From Temnothorax longispinosus (lineage: Eukaryota; Arthropoda; Insecta; Hymenoptera; Formicidae): a stretch of DNA of 64,000 nucleotides. This document shows, in pieces, positions 35,474 through 47,264 of the stretch. The notes beneath the pieces were generated by a model. That model saw nothing but the letters and a program-made list of their open reading frames with translations, did not search any database and was not told the DNA's origin. Numbering within the stretch: position 1 is the first letter of the stretch; each line of letters opens with the position of its first letter. The position numbers were made by a program, and so were the translations under genes. Where the stretch lies: positions 1,054,001 to 1,118,000 of the forward strand of contig NC_092366.1 in assembly GCF_030848805.1 (NCBI RefSeq). The letters run 5' to 3'.

Positions 35474-37582
35474 CCCGCATCTTGCACGCAGCGAACTATA
35501 GCGCGACATCCAGCATCGCGGGAGATTCTTACGAGTGATTTAGTCGGCGATGTGCCACGAAGATTTTTACTCGTAGGCACAATCACCGCGGCGCGGCGCG
35601 AGGTTTATATCTCATTCCCTCGGGCCGGCCGCCGCGTTTCTCCGCGGCGGGCGATTTCCCCGACAAGCGCGAAAATGGAAATTTCACGTGAAATGCGTGC
35701 GCGGCGTGTTAAAACAGCGCCGGTGCATTCCCGGCGATGCGTCATTGTCGGCGAGCGTTATCTCCCTGTGCGCGAAGCGCACCTTTATTTCTATTAAAAT
35801 CGTTATAAATCAGTCTCTCCCCCTGGTTCCCCTCCCTCGAAACTAAGGTCGCAACCGCCGCGTATCCGCGGCATTCCCGACGCTATGTCACTGTCCCGCG
35901 ACATTACGATCCCAATATATGTTCCGCTGCCGCGCAACGCGCTGCACTACTATGCTTGCGCTATCGGAGGTTGTATACCTTCGCGGTTTTCGCGCGCGGG
36001 CAACACGATCGTTAGGCAATCGCGCCTACCTACTACACCGTGGCTCGCCGGAATTAACTAATCGCGTGGTCGATCTACTCGTGGTGATTTGTGCGTAATT
36101 CTCGTTAGCGGGCTATTCTTACGATTTTTCCAGTCTGACTTTAGCTGGCCCTATGAATAGAGTTGGTAGTATATGTCGACGTAGATTTTCAAAACCTACT
36201 GGGACTTATATCTCGTCGACTTACTTGTACCAGTTGCAAAATCTCTTTTACAAGCTTCAAGCTATCGCGACAGAGGAATATTTGAATTCTGTTATAAGCT
36301 GCGCCTTTGCATAATGCAGTTTACATAAAAGACATTTTTTTCAGTTCTTTCTGAAATAACAGAAGCTCCTCTTTGACGTCGCTCGATGACACACAAGACT
36401 CACCGATTTCTCTCACAAAGTATGCGAAAAGTATACGAACAATACCGCACGTTGTACCGCTTCGACGAATTTCTCTGGAGACAGCTGTGCATTTTTTATC
36501 CACGAGGAAAAAGTTACTTCGCACGATTGATTGAATGGTATAACATTACGTAAATATTGCATTATAAATTTTTACCGCTTACAATTACGCTTCATTAAGT
36601 AACGTGCGAATTAATATTTTTCTGTTACGTTTAGCTTATATAACCGCTCGTTTTCCTTTTGTCCCAGTATTAATATCAAACGCAATCTTATTGTTAGATA
36701 CCCTATATAAACGCAGTAACTTTGCTTTAATAAAATTAAAGCTTTCTGTTCAGATCCTCGATATTAACGTTCATTTTAGGTTTACACGCGCTATTCATTG
36801 AAATGTGCTTTCACGCTTATGCACATGTGCCCTTTATTGTTCATACATCTCCTATGGGCCTTATGTAACTTTTTTTTCTGCACGCTTCAGGGACTTTTAA
36901 ACCAAGGTAACATAAAATTACCGCTGTCGCTGCTATATTACTACCGTTACGGAACATCGAGAGTGGGTGTTCCATCCTTGCGACATCGGCTCTGAATTTC
37001 ATACGCCCGTGCCACAATGCACGGACGGAAGCCATCGGGGACCCGTGTACGCCCGGTGGCATTTCGTAACGAGAGTCCCACGGAATTATGGCAACGGAGG
37101 CCGGCACAATGGCGTCGCCTTCGATGGCAAAATCCTCTCGCGGGGAAAGATGAATATCTGATATGGGAATCCGCGTCGTGTGAATGCGAACGACCCGTGC
37201 GAGCGACACACAGGACGTTATATGCGGTCTCTCGCAACTGGCGAACATTATAGCCCGCGAGATCGCGAAATTGCAGGCGGCGAGACGCGATTATTCTTCC
37301 CCCGAACCGGGAAAAGCAATTTCTTTTTCTCAAACGAACGTCCGCCGTTTTCCTGCGAGGGGCACGATAAGAATCGCGACGAGCAGGTCCGCATTACCGA
37401 TCAGGAGGTCGTGAAGATTGAAAACAAACGTGTTAAAAAGACAGATCACTAATGAAAGGCAATTTATTATTATATACAAAACGTTTGCGAGCTGCTAAAT
37501 TTTCTGAATTTTTACAATAAATTTGCACTAGACCTGTTCTTAGGAAAAGTTTTGTGGAAGATTATTATTCCTTTCTATTTTT
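35474..37582. other. no gene recognised
   Basis: GC-rich to about 36100, then mixed. Overlapping frames on both strands at 36841-37452 are of chance type. Confidence 0.4.
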
Positions 37583-37636
37583 AACCAACTTCAAAAAAAG
37601 GAGGTTCTATATTCGGCGTGTATGTATGTATGTCCA
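37583..37636 (+). repeat. fragment of a dispersed insect repeat (ACTTCAAAAAAAGGAGG)
   Basis: The word AACCAACTTCAAAAAAAGGA followed by GGTTCTATATTCGGCG and a TATG-repeat tail resembles a motif I have seen widely in insect intergenic DNA. I cannot name the element. A second copy of the start (AACCGACTTCAAAAAAAG) lies at 37845. Confidence 0.5.
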
Positions 37637-37862
37637 CGATTTTCTCTAAAATTACTGGTCGCATTTAAATGCGGTTTTCGCACTGTCCTATAGAGCAATT
37701 CTTCAAGAAAGTTTTAGTACATAAAATATCGCGCTAGAACATCAGGGTACGGAGTAGTAAGAAAATATGCGATAATAAAATTATTCATATTAATTGCATG
37801 AAGCACTAAAAAAGTATAAAATAAAAAAAAATTGTTTTAAATAGAACCGACTTCAAAAAAAG

Positions 37863-38140
37863 CTCTAAAAAGTATTTAAAAAATTAAAAAAAATTGAAAA
37901 AGACTTTAAAAAGTATGAAATAATACTTTTAAGAATCCCTTTCAATTTTTTCGTTGCAAAATTAATAATAGGTACTTTTAAGAACTTCTTTCAATTTTTG
38001 AAATTGGCGTCAAATTAATTTAGTAATTATTAATTTGGCGCCGACTTCAGACAATTGAAAGGGATTCTTAAAAGTATTATTTCATACTTTTTAAACCTTT
38101 TTTCAATTTTTTTAAATTTTTTAAATACTTTTTATTAGAG
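37863..38140. mobile_element. foldback element with about 78-bp arms
   Basis: The left arm (37871-37947) and right arm (38053-38129) are inverted copies with only a few differences. Both contain AAAAAGTATGAAATAATACT and TTTTAAGAATCCCTTTCAAT in opposite sense. The outer edges CTCTAAAAAGTATTT and AAATACTTTTTATTAGAG extend the pairing. The roughly 105-bp centre has smaller palindromes (GGCGTCAAATTAAT / ATTAATTTGGCGCC). It follows directly after AACCGACTTCAAAAAAAG, the repeat word also at 37583. Confidence 0.88.
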
Positions 38141-39704
38141 ATGACATTATATATGCATATTTTTCTTCTTTTGTCATTAAAATTTGAGCTACGCTCTTTA
38201 CGACGATTTTAGAGGATTTTACGCTTCCGAAGCGCGATAAATCATTATTTTCTGCATATATTTTCTCGCAGAGATTTACAGAACGGCTTAACATTCTTGC
38301 GGCGGTTGCTGTGCGGGTGCACGAGTGAAAATGGCGTCTTATATAATTTCAATGACTGTCGTACAATGATGCATAGATCGTATCTCTCGGTGGTGGGATT
38401 AGGCCGGGCCGGGCGAAGTCGGGGACGAGATGCGACGCGTTTCTCTCTTTATCTTTCCCTCTCGGTTTGCGAGTTTCACTTTTGTTGCCTCCGGTGTTCG
38501 CCGCGTTCACGCGCTCGCACGAATGATTCTCTAACCCAGAGGAACACGCAGTCAGCCGTGAAGTGCGTGATCCCGATCAATGACGCTCGACTTTTCGAAG
38601 TCGGCGACCGGCGGCTGCTCCTCTTCTAAGCCCAGTCGAACATTCGAGCGAGGTCACTGACGAGTCATCCTTACGCGATAAACCCGCTCGTCAATGCCAA
38701 TTTCGCTTGGGAAACCGCCTGACTAATTTACGCATCGATGCAACGTGCACGATTGCAACGCTCGCGCGGGAATAAGGCCGGGCAATCGGGCGTCCTTGTA
38801 ATAGAAGATTAACTTACCGGAACACATTTTGTAAAGCACAATCGCACAAGATTTATATCCACGAAATTCCGTCTTGCGCAAAGACGCGCCACGCGCGGTC
38901 GTGAAAACACGTCATTGCTCCGACAAGCAGCTCGTGTAAAACTTGAAAAGAAACATTGCTACAAATTTTCAGAGAAACGAGCATTTTGTTACACAAAAAT
39001 TTATATGACAGTTTGTATATTGAAGGGAAAATGACGAAGGAAGATTCGCCATAAACTTAATATACTTAAGGAAAGATGAACTAGCGTCAAACAGGTAATA
39101 CGCGGTAGTAAATGGAAAAAGAAAGCGTCGTACCGAGCTGAACGGTTTAACTTCCTATCTCAATATTGAAGCATTCAATTCTAATCCTGATTTTATCATT
39201 CAGAAAGCGTAGCGACAGTGGTCGAGAACAGCTCTCGTCGTAATCCTTCCGATTACACGGCGTGAGAACGCGTTATCGGCGGGATTACCGCGACCGAAAG
39301 TGCGATATGCTTTCACTGCGTCCGCGCCGGTGCGATTTCCATTTTGTCTCCGGTCCGGTTACAAGATCGGTCCCGAGGAAGAAGAGGGACTCTCACTTTC
39401 CAGGCGGGGTATCCAGGCCCGCACGGTCTTCCCCGCAGCAAGGACCGGATGACATAAGGCCTCCCGCTCCTCTCTGGGAGAGTACGTCGTTTGCGCGCGG
39501 AGATTTATGAAGCTTTCTCTCTCTCGGCGGCGAATAGCAAATGGCCAAGTCTGTTCCATCGATTTGCCTTTATTGCGACGTCGATAATGCCCGGTGCAGC
39601 CGAAACGCCGACTTATGCAAGGACGAGCCCTCGCGTCGATCGCGTCCGAGAGAAGACCCGCACGTCGTCTCGCTCGCGAAGCTAGCCTCTGCGAGAGATA
39701 TCCC

Positions 39705-39762
39705 GTGTGTATATGTTTATGTGCATATATGTATATGTATATACATATATATTATATATACA
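39705..39762 (+). repeat. AT/GT-rich palindromic simple repeat
   Basis: Alternating TATGTATATG/CATATATA words that are largely self-complementary. Confidence 0.8.
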
Positions 39763-42534
39763 CTGCACCATCGCGGCTTGTAGTACGACATGATACATGA
39801 CACAGGCTACGATAATAATCGTCGAAAGGTATTCCGTGCCCTCGCCGCGCCGACGGACGTCTCGACGTCCGCCGCGCGGCCTTCGCGCGGAGGCGGAGAG
39901 GATGCGAATAAAAAAAGGGACACCCCCCGAGAAATCCCTATCGTCCCGCTCATCGCAATCTGCGCGCCCGATAACCCGATGACCGTATAATATTTATCGA
40001 CAGCCATGTTTCTGCTCGCGTTCCTCTTTATACCGCGCGCGCGTTGTGTTTCTTGTAATCTTTCACGAACGCGACGTCAAGAAATTGCGTACTAGACGAT
40101 ATTAATCCACGAACTTTCGATTATTTCATTTAGGTACATACGTGCCCGCAGTTTTGAAATGTAGAACGTTCGAATGCGATATTGCGGAAGGTCTCTGTTG
40201 TCGCGCTTGTGTTATCGGAGTCGTATTGTTCGCAGGGCGCTCCGAATTTTCTCTCGTCGCGAGTCATTGTCTTGCAGGCGTGTTATCGCATTCGTATAAC
40301 TCACATGGTGCCCCGAATCGTTTGCTGTCCGTTCACAGCGAGTCCGTCAACGCCTCCGGTCCGTTCGATCAAATTGACAGTTACGTCGTGGATCGATATC
40401 GTTGATATGCGAATTTACATCACCGATGGATTTACACGCCGATACCGGTAAAACGAGTTAATAAATTCGTATAAAGCCATACGGATCCGTATAGAGCCGA
40501 TCTGTCAGATCCATATGGTCTCCATTCCTTCACGGTCCAGTGATTCCGTCGTGATCGTCGATAGGCCATAACATTCGTTGTTATTCTCATCTATATGAGA
40601 CGGCTACGTGAAATTAATGAAACTTATGCTTCAAGATACTTCGTAACTATCAAGAGATCTGCAAAACACTTGTTTAAAATAATTGTTGCCGCTATACATG
40701 CCAGCAGTATACATTATTGGCCTAATATTGAACATATGAAGAATATATGAAGAATACATGATAAGAATATGTGAAGAAAAGTAAAAAATAATAATAAAAA
40801 TAAAACTAATAATAAAAAATAATAGTAAAAGAAGCCAATTATTTTATTATAATAATTTTTAGATTATCACTATTTCCAACGACTACACGATTACAATTAT
40901 GTACGTAACATATTTATAACATACAATTGCGATGAATATTTACGAGAAAGTCCGATTGTTGCGTGACATCTGACACAGCGCATATGGTAAAAGTGCCGTG
41001 AAACATTTAAATTAAACGCTTTTATTTAACTCTCATCACCGGTAAGAATTCTTTTCTAAAATAAAAGGGAAAAAGAAAAAGAGAGAGGAAAGAGATGGAC
41101 GGAAGAAATTTATTTCATTATTGTATTGTATTGTGGTCGTTACTCCTCAAGAAAGTCATGTGTTTATCTACTTTCAGTGTCCGGAAACGAGTTACATTTT
41201 AAGATTTACATAGAATGGTCGGATGAATTGCGAATACTGACAAACATACTTACGCGGCGTGCGGTAAACAGCATGTGGTCTACACGTGCTTGAGGGATAA
41301 ATGTTGAAGGTAAAAGGAATTCTCAAGCTTATACTTCAGCGAACCTGCGTATTCAGATTCTATGAATTAATATCAATTCTCTACTGATTAAATTTAATAA
41401 ACTACATATTTAATCAATCTATAATTTATAAGTCTATAAAATCAAGTGGTATTTATGCAAAACATATAAAGGGGAACTTATTGATTTTTACGGTCCCTGT
41501 TTTTACGGGGCAAAAGCGATATGTTTTTGTGTGGACCGTAATTTTTAAGAAGACGACGCGAAAGGAAATAAGTTAAGCGTGCTGGGAATGTGAAGAAAGT
41601 TTCAACGCAAGCGTCTTATTGTTTACTTGTCAAACGTCGCCGGGTGAACAACCTGACTCTGACTTGGTCCGACTGGTTTTTGCGCGGGCCGAAGCGATTC
41701 GATATATTCAGATGAGTTTGGACCGACCCTGAAAAAGCCCAGGTCATCGAACTACCAGACGCGAACAAGGACTTCAACATTTTGAAGATCGAGCAACGTC
41801 GTCTATCTTGCGTTAGCTACGTGACTTAAATATTTGTTAACTTCACCTTTATAACTCACTATTTTTGCTTTTTCCCGTTTACTAAATATTTTGTAATATT
41901 TAATTCTTATTAATGAAAAATATTCTCTCTTTAAGAAATCACATTTAATTAATCAAGTAATTTAATAATTTTTATATGTGTAGAAAATTTCTCATAATGA
42001 TTCATTATAGCACACATGCTTAGCCATAAATTCATCTGTACTTTTTGATGTCAAGAATCTGAGTCTTTAAACAAAAATACGATTAAAATTAATTGTAATG
42101 TATCGCGAAATGGTCGTTGCTCGAAGCCACGGCGAAGCGAAGTATTTTCACGAACTACGGAGATATCGCGCGAGTTTGCCGAAGCGCAAGCACGAGCTCT
42201 CGACGAAGGCGCTTTAAAAAGCCCGTGGAATCGTGGCTGGCAGTCCACTCTCGCGTGTATTTAATAGCGCGGGATAATCTGATGAGCCGTACAAAGTGCA
42301 CTTAGGCTCGCTCGCGGACCAACAGGTGGGTAACGATAGTGCCGGGGATGAGTGATTAAGCGGCGCGACCTTCGGGCCAGCTCAGATGTAAATCAAGTTA
42401 ATCTGCCCGCGATACCGAAAGCCACTCTGACTAATTATCTACGAGGGGCACAGCGCCGATGATTGGATATGCACTTCGGCGAGATAAAGCAAGCGAGAGG
42501 CAGACAGAGGACGAGAGGAGGAAGTACAGTCGTG

Positions 42535-42569
42535 CGAGAGAGAGAAAGAGAGACAGAGAGAGAGAGAGG
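42535..42569 (+). repeat. (GA)n-rich tract
   Basis: GAGAGAGAGAAAGAGAGACA followed by a GA run. Confidence 0.9.
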
Positions 42570-43732
42570 GTTGGAGGAAGAGAAAGAAAGTAAGAGTACC
42601 GAACACACAACGATACTAAATAGCTTAACGATTCCGTAAGGCTACCGCTATTTGTCGATTTAAATCACGCTAATCCATTCGTGATCCCGCAAACGGTAGC
42701 CGCCGCCGCCCGAGAACAGATCCGCAGATCTCCCCGAAGACTCGTTAAGAGCATTCCGCGAGGACGGATCAGCCCCGAGATTCACTCTTATCCGCCGGGC
42801 AGCAACCACCTGGGATATTGTACGATCAAGCTCGTAGCGCACGGTAGCTCGGTATACACTCGCGATCTCGCGCAACGTCGTCGTCATTTGTCCGCATTGT
42901 GTTACGAGCGTACGAGAATCCGCGCGTTACGTCTATACCCGAAGGGATGCGCACGTTTAGGATAAGAGATGGTTACCATCGTACCATGATCGCGGCATTA
43001 AAACGGATAAGCTTCTTTCTTCCCGCGCGAAAAATGTTAATCCTAGAAACTGGCTCCTGGACAATACGAGCGTAATCTCGCCTATGGGAGAAGGGACGAT
43101 GTATAATCTCGTACATTTCCAAAGCGGTATTATCATATTTGCACACTTGTGATCAAATAATATGGCGAGCAAAAATAGCTGTTATTTTACATTTACAAAT
43201 ATAAATCCTCCTCAATCGCATGTGTAGTGCAAGAATTAAATAGTATCGAGATTAGGTCTCTTATGCAACAAAATACGGACGTGGTACTTTCTAATTGCGA
43301 ATTATTATAATGTGAAAAAAGTAGTTAATGATAATGAAATGTTCAAATCTGGCCATGATTAATGCAAATCTCGCACTGATTATCGTATCGTTTTGATACG
43401 GCGATTACAAAGTCTCGTCTGTCCTCCGCGTCGAACTTGCGACGACTCACTTACGCGGAATGCAAGCAATATTACGTCGTGCTGCGCGATTCGCCACGCA
43501 ATCGACGATACGTTACGCGAGCTGCAAGCCGGAGAACGCAAGACGCCGATCATTTGTCGGCCCTACATCAGTACGCGGCACTCGCGGCATTTGCGAAAAG
43601 CCGGGTGCTATGTCACCGGTACGGATCGGCCGTTCTGAGTTGTTACTGTGGAATCTCTACCCACGGACAATCGGTTAGAGGATAGAGCATCCCACGGCGC
43701 GATGCTTGAAGCCAGCGATAAACCGTCTTAAC

Positions 43733-44385
43733 CTAGTGAGAAATGAGAAGTCAAAATGATATCGAAATGATATCGAAATATGATCATCGAAATCCAACAT
43801 CGATTCAGACGGACTTGGTTTCAAGAAATTTTCGACATCGAAATCAGCTCGATTTCAAGTAATTTGGAGAATTCTTACTCAGTAAGAAATGACTCGTCAA
43901 ATCGACGTCAAATCGATGTCGAATCGATGTTGTATTGATAAGTCATTTCAACATCGGATTAAAAGTGTCATATTGATATCATTTTAACCTCGAATCGAGA
44001 TTTTGCATATAAACGGATATGCACAGAGTTACAACAGTAAAATTGAACAAAACAGTAACAGGAGTGGCTGTCTATCATTCATGTCAGTTTATTTAAGATT
44101 ACTCGAAAATGTGTCGAAATTCAAATAAACTTTTTTTACCTTTCCTTTACAGAAATTTAATACTGGAAGTGATTATTTGGCTAGTGATTAATTATTTATT
44201 TTGAGTATTAAAAGCATTAAAAACAGTGCTTTTAATACTAAAAATAAGTAATTAATCACTTGCCAAATAGTCACTTACAGTATTAAATTTCTGTAAGGGT
44301 TGCCAGCGTTATCGAGTTAATTTCGACGTTTAAGCTAATTTCGACGTCGTTTCAACATCCTTTCGATATCAGCTTTCTCACTGGG
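43733..44385. mobile_element. composite MITE, ends CCTAGTGAGAAA / TTTCTCACTGGG, flanked by TAA
   Basis: The left end CCTAGTGAGAAATGA and right end TTTCTCACTGGG are inverted repeats. TAA precedes the left end and follows the right end, a 3-bp duplication of the kind made by PIF/Harbinger elements (inference). The body is filled with ATCGACGT, ATCGATGT and ATATCGAAAT words. A head-to-head junction TTCTTACTCAGTAAGAA near 43873-43889 resembles two terminal repeats meeting, so two copies may be abutted. A different palindromic element interrupts it at 44144-44299. Confidence 0.72.
44144..44299. mobile_element. nested palindromic MITE, ends CCTTTACAGAAAT / ATTTCTGTAAGGG
   Basis: Nearly the whole 156 bp is a hairpin. 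TACAGAAATTTAATACTG, AGTGATTAATTA and GAGTATTAAAAGCA on the left are mirrored on the right. It lies inside the CCTAGTGAG element, so it inserted later. The interrupted host sequence resumes with TTGCCAGCGTTATCGAG. I see no clear target duplication. Confidence 0.85.
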
Positions 44386-47139
44386 TAAGCGTGTGCTTAG
44401 GGCTTCGATTTAGTTAGAGGTTTCCGAGATTTTGTTCCGTAAACGCGTATGGCGTTAGCCGTTTCTTAAAAGTTTACATCATGAAGAGAGATGCAGTTGT
44501 ACTCTGAGTATAATCATGGACAAGATTATAACTGGTGCGGATATAACGTAAGTTATTTTATTCTCGAGACTCCGACGTCGCTCGAAGGAGGGAAGTTCTA
44601 AATATAGTACCGCTTAGGGCTCTAGAAGCTGTAAATCCACCACTGGCTGAAGGCAGGGAGCGCAGCGTATAGTGTACACGCCGGGGACGACGCGGGGCGA
44701 GTTGCATCGCGCGGGACAATAGCTATATGTCAGTCGGCATGAGTTACCGACTAGCTCGGCGAACATGAAACCAACCCCTGTACACGCCTGTACGGGCGCG
44801 CGATACCGGTCCCCCGCGCGTCGCTGTCATAGCGACGCAAAGAGAAGACGTGGACGACGTGGACGCACGGAAGGCGTGCGCGCGCGCCCGCGCGCGGAGC
44901 AGAGGAGCGAAAGCGAGAGTTCGTGAGATATTTGGCGATGCGTGCTTATCGGTGTATAACTCGACCGTTCGGTCAATCTGATAATCGAAAGGCGGTCGAC
45001 CGTCCATCGTTCTGTATCGCGCCGCGCACCGTCGGGGCCCGTGTATACGCTCGCTCGATCCGGGCCCCGCCGGATGGCTTCCTCCTCTCCGCGATCTCTC
45101 GCGCGGCCGATCCTGTGGCCGGAGCCGGTTTCGCGCATTGCGCTACCGTGCTAAAATATCGTTCGCCGTGGGTGGCTTTATGGGCCTCGTCGATCTAAGG
45201 CCCTTTCCGATTCCTCTCCTTGTCAGATACAAACTTATTGATAGTTGCGGTCTATAGCCAGCCGGTACCCGCGTGGTATGCCTCGGCTACTATCGCGGTG
45301 TGTGTGCGCGCGCGCGCAAGCGGTATAAAAATACGAGAGAGGAAAAAAGAGAAGAGGAGAGGAAAAGAAACGAAGAAAGAAAGGGCGAAGTCGAAGTGGC
45401 AGACGAGAAAGGCGGTGTTATATCGCACCGTACCGCCGGAACGAAACTGAATTTATGTCCCGCAGGTCCGTGGCACCTACTCGTCCTTCGAACCCGCCAT
45501 CCGGCTACACTTCGCGTGGAATCGACCAACGAATTGATCCATTAAGATTCGTCCTTCGTGCCGGAGTATCTAACGTTCCGCGACATATGCCCATAAATAT
45601 TGAGATTAAAGTACCGTAATCTGTGAAAGCAATTTTTATTTGCTCACCTAAAATAGCTAATTATTTTTAGACCATCCAGAATCCTCAAAATGGTCTGTCA
45701 AAAAATTCACACAAAGTATCCATGCGGTATAGGTATGTTATGTGGAAATAATTAATACAAGTAATTTGCATCTTTCTTAAAATAAATGAAATAGATGACA
45801 ATACAAATTAAAACTATGATCTCACTTAAATAAAAAGATGGATACCCAATATCTAGACTGCTAGAATTCTTTCCAAGAACACCGTAAACGGTTTGTCTGG
45901 TGCTCATGCGTTTCATGTGACCGATATGGGGTATGATGAGCGCTGGTGAATTTGCACGACGCAGCTAGATCGGGGTACGCGCATGCCCGGGGGGCGTAAA
46001 CGCCTTGGTCGCGGCCGCTGCTCCGGCTTGATTATGCCTTTGGGCGAATGATGTATGACACCAATTTCATCCAAAGCGGACGTACCCCCGAGGTGTGAAC
46101 GAGTCTAACGGACGACGCGACAGCCGGCCTTGCGCGTGAACGCGCCCGGGTGTTTATTATGCGCGCCGATCTATTCCTCTCGGCCGAGCGGCGAATCGCA
46201 ATTTCTGCGATCGGTGGCGCGACTCGTTTCGCGAGCGTGTAATATCGCATAATGGCGATTAATCGCGGGGGCCCCTGAAAGACGGCGGCGATAAGGATCG
46301 GCGATAATAATCGCCACCTGCCGCGTGCCCCTTTTAATCACCGGTGCCCCGGCCAGCTCCGCGCCCGAATATTTATATATCTGCCACCGGTTTTTCTGAC
46401 GCGCCGTGTATTATTTTAAGACGCGTGTCGACTCGCGATAAATCTGATTCGTTTATCAATTAACCGTGCACGCTCGGTCAACGTAATCGCGATCTCTCTC
46501 TCCCGTGGGCGGGTTTGGCGTGGAGAGGTTCTGCTGGTGCAACGAGCAGTCGAATAATTACAGTGTCTGGCCGGGAGGAATGTTGCGTCTGCGAATCTGT
46601 ATTAATAAACAATGTACTCATCGCAAGGACGACTATTAATTTACAAATGAATGAATAAATAATGCGGTTATCTCTTAAAGGACTTATGTATTTGATTTTA
46701 AATAAGCTGCTATATATACGCTCTACGCGCCGCGGCCGGCGCGAGAGAAGATGTAAACGATCGAGTAGTGGACAGTCCCGCCGACATGATTGAAGACGAA
46801 AAATTTCTTTCGTAGGATGTCCCGGTCGATGATGGACGACCGCGCGGGTTTAGGCAAAAGGAATATAGGTCTCCCGTCCCCGAAGGTAGGCAGCGCGCGA
46901 TTTTTGCGGCTATATACGCCCGTATTTTCGCGACGGATAATTTATGGCCGACCATTATGCGATATGGCACGATAGAGTTTCTTAAATAATTTATACGCCG
47001 CACGGCCGTTTTGTTCGTTTACCGAGAACTACCTGCTTATATGTTTCACGTTGGGGATACGCACTTTCTAGGAAATCCATTTTTCTCTGAGATAATCCAC
47101 CTAAGATAATCTTTTTCTTCGCCAATAATAATTAACAAA
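44386..47139. other. no gene recognised
   Basis: GC-rich with CpG runs (GTGTGTGCGCGCGCGCGC at about 45300) and a purine tract at 45335-45400. The segment 46270-46400 has repeated GATAA and CACCTG words that could be regulatory, but nothing beyond the words supports this. Frames at 44744-45138 and 46710-47003 are not accepted. Confidence 0.4.
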
Positions 47140-47264
47140 GGAGATGGTTTAATTTGACCCAACTGGCTATTTATTAATATAATGTTCAGATACACATAAT
47201 ATTTGAATATTTGAATATTATATTAATAATTAAATGGTCAGTTGGAGCAACTTAAATCATCTCC
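47140..47264. mobile_element. short palindromic MITE, ends GGAGATGGTTTAA / AAATCATCTCC
   Basis: The left GGAGATGGTTTAATTTGACC and the reverse complement of the right end, GGAGATGATTTAAGTTGCTC, align with several mismatches. Pairing continues (CCAACTGGC / GGTCAGTTGG, then ATTAATATAAT). It is 125 bp and AT-rich. No certain target duplication. Confidence 0.65.

Larger units (their letters stand above)
38141..43732. other. no gene recognised
   Basis: Mixed composition. Contents: an AT simple repeat at 39705-39762; GAAGAATATAT near-repeats at 40735-40780; A/T-rich DNA at 40770-40860 and 41870-42060; and GA-rich DNA at 42535-42569. Frames at 38297-38629, 39262-39510, 42660-42887 (minus) and 42681-42965 show no family. 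I accept none as a gene. Confidence 0.4.

Noticed and set aside
46270..46400. Possible enhancer: GATAA and CACCTG words
   Set aside because: Word matches of this length are frequent by chance, and conservation cannot be judged from one sequence.
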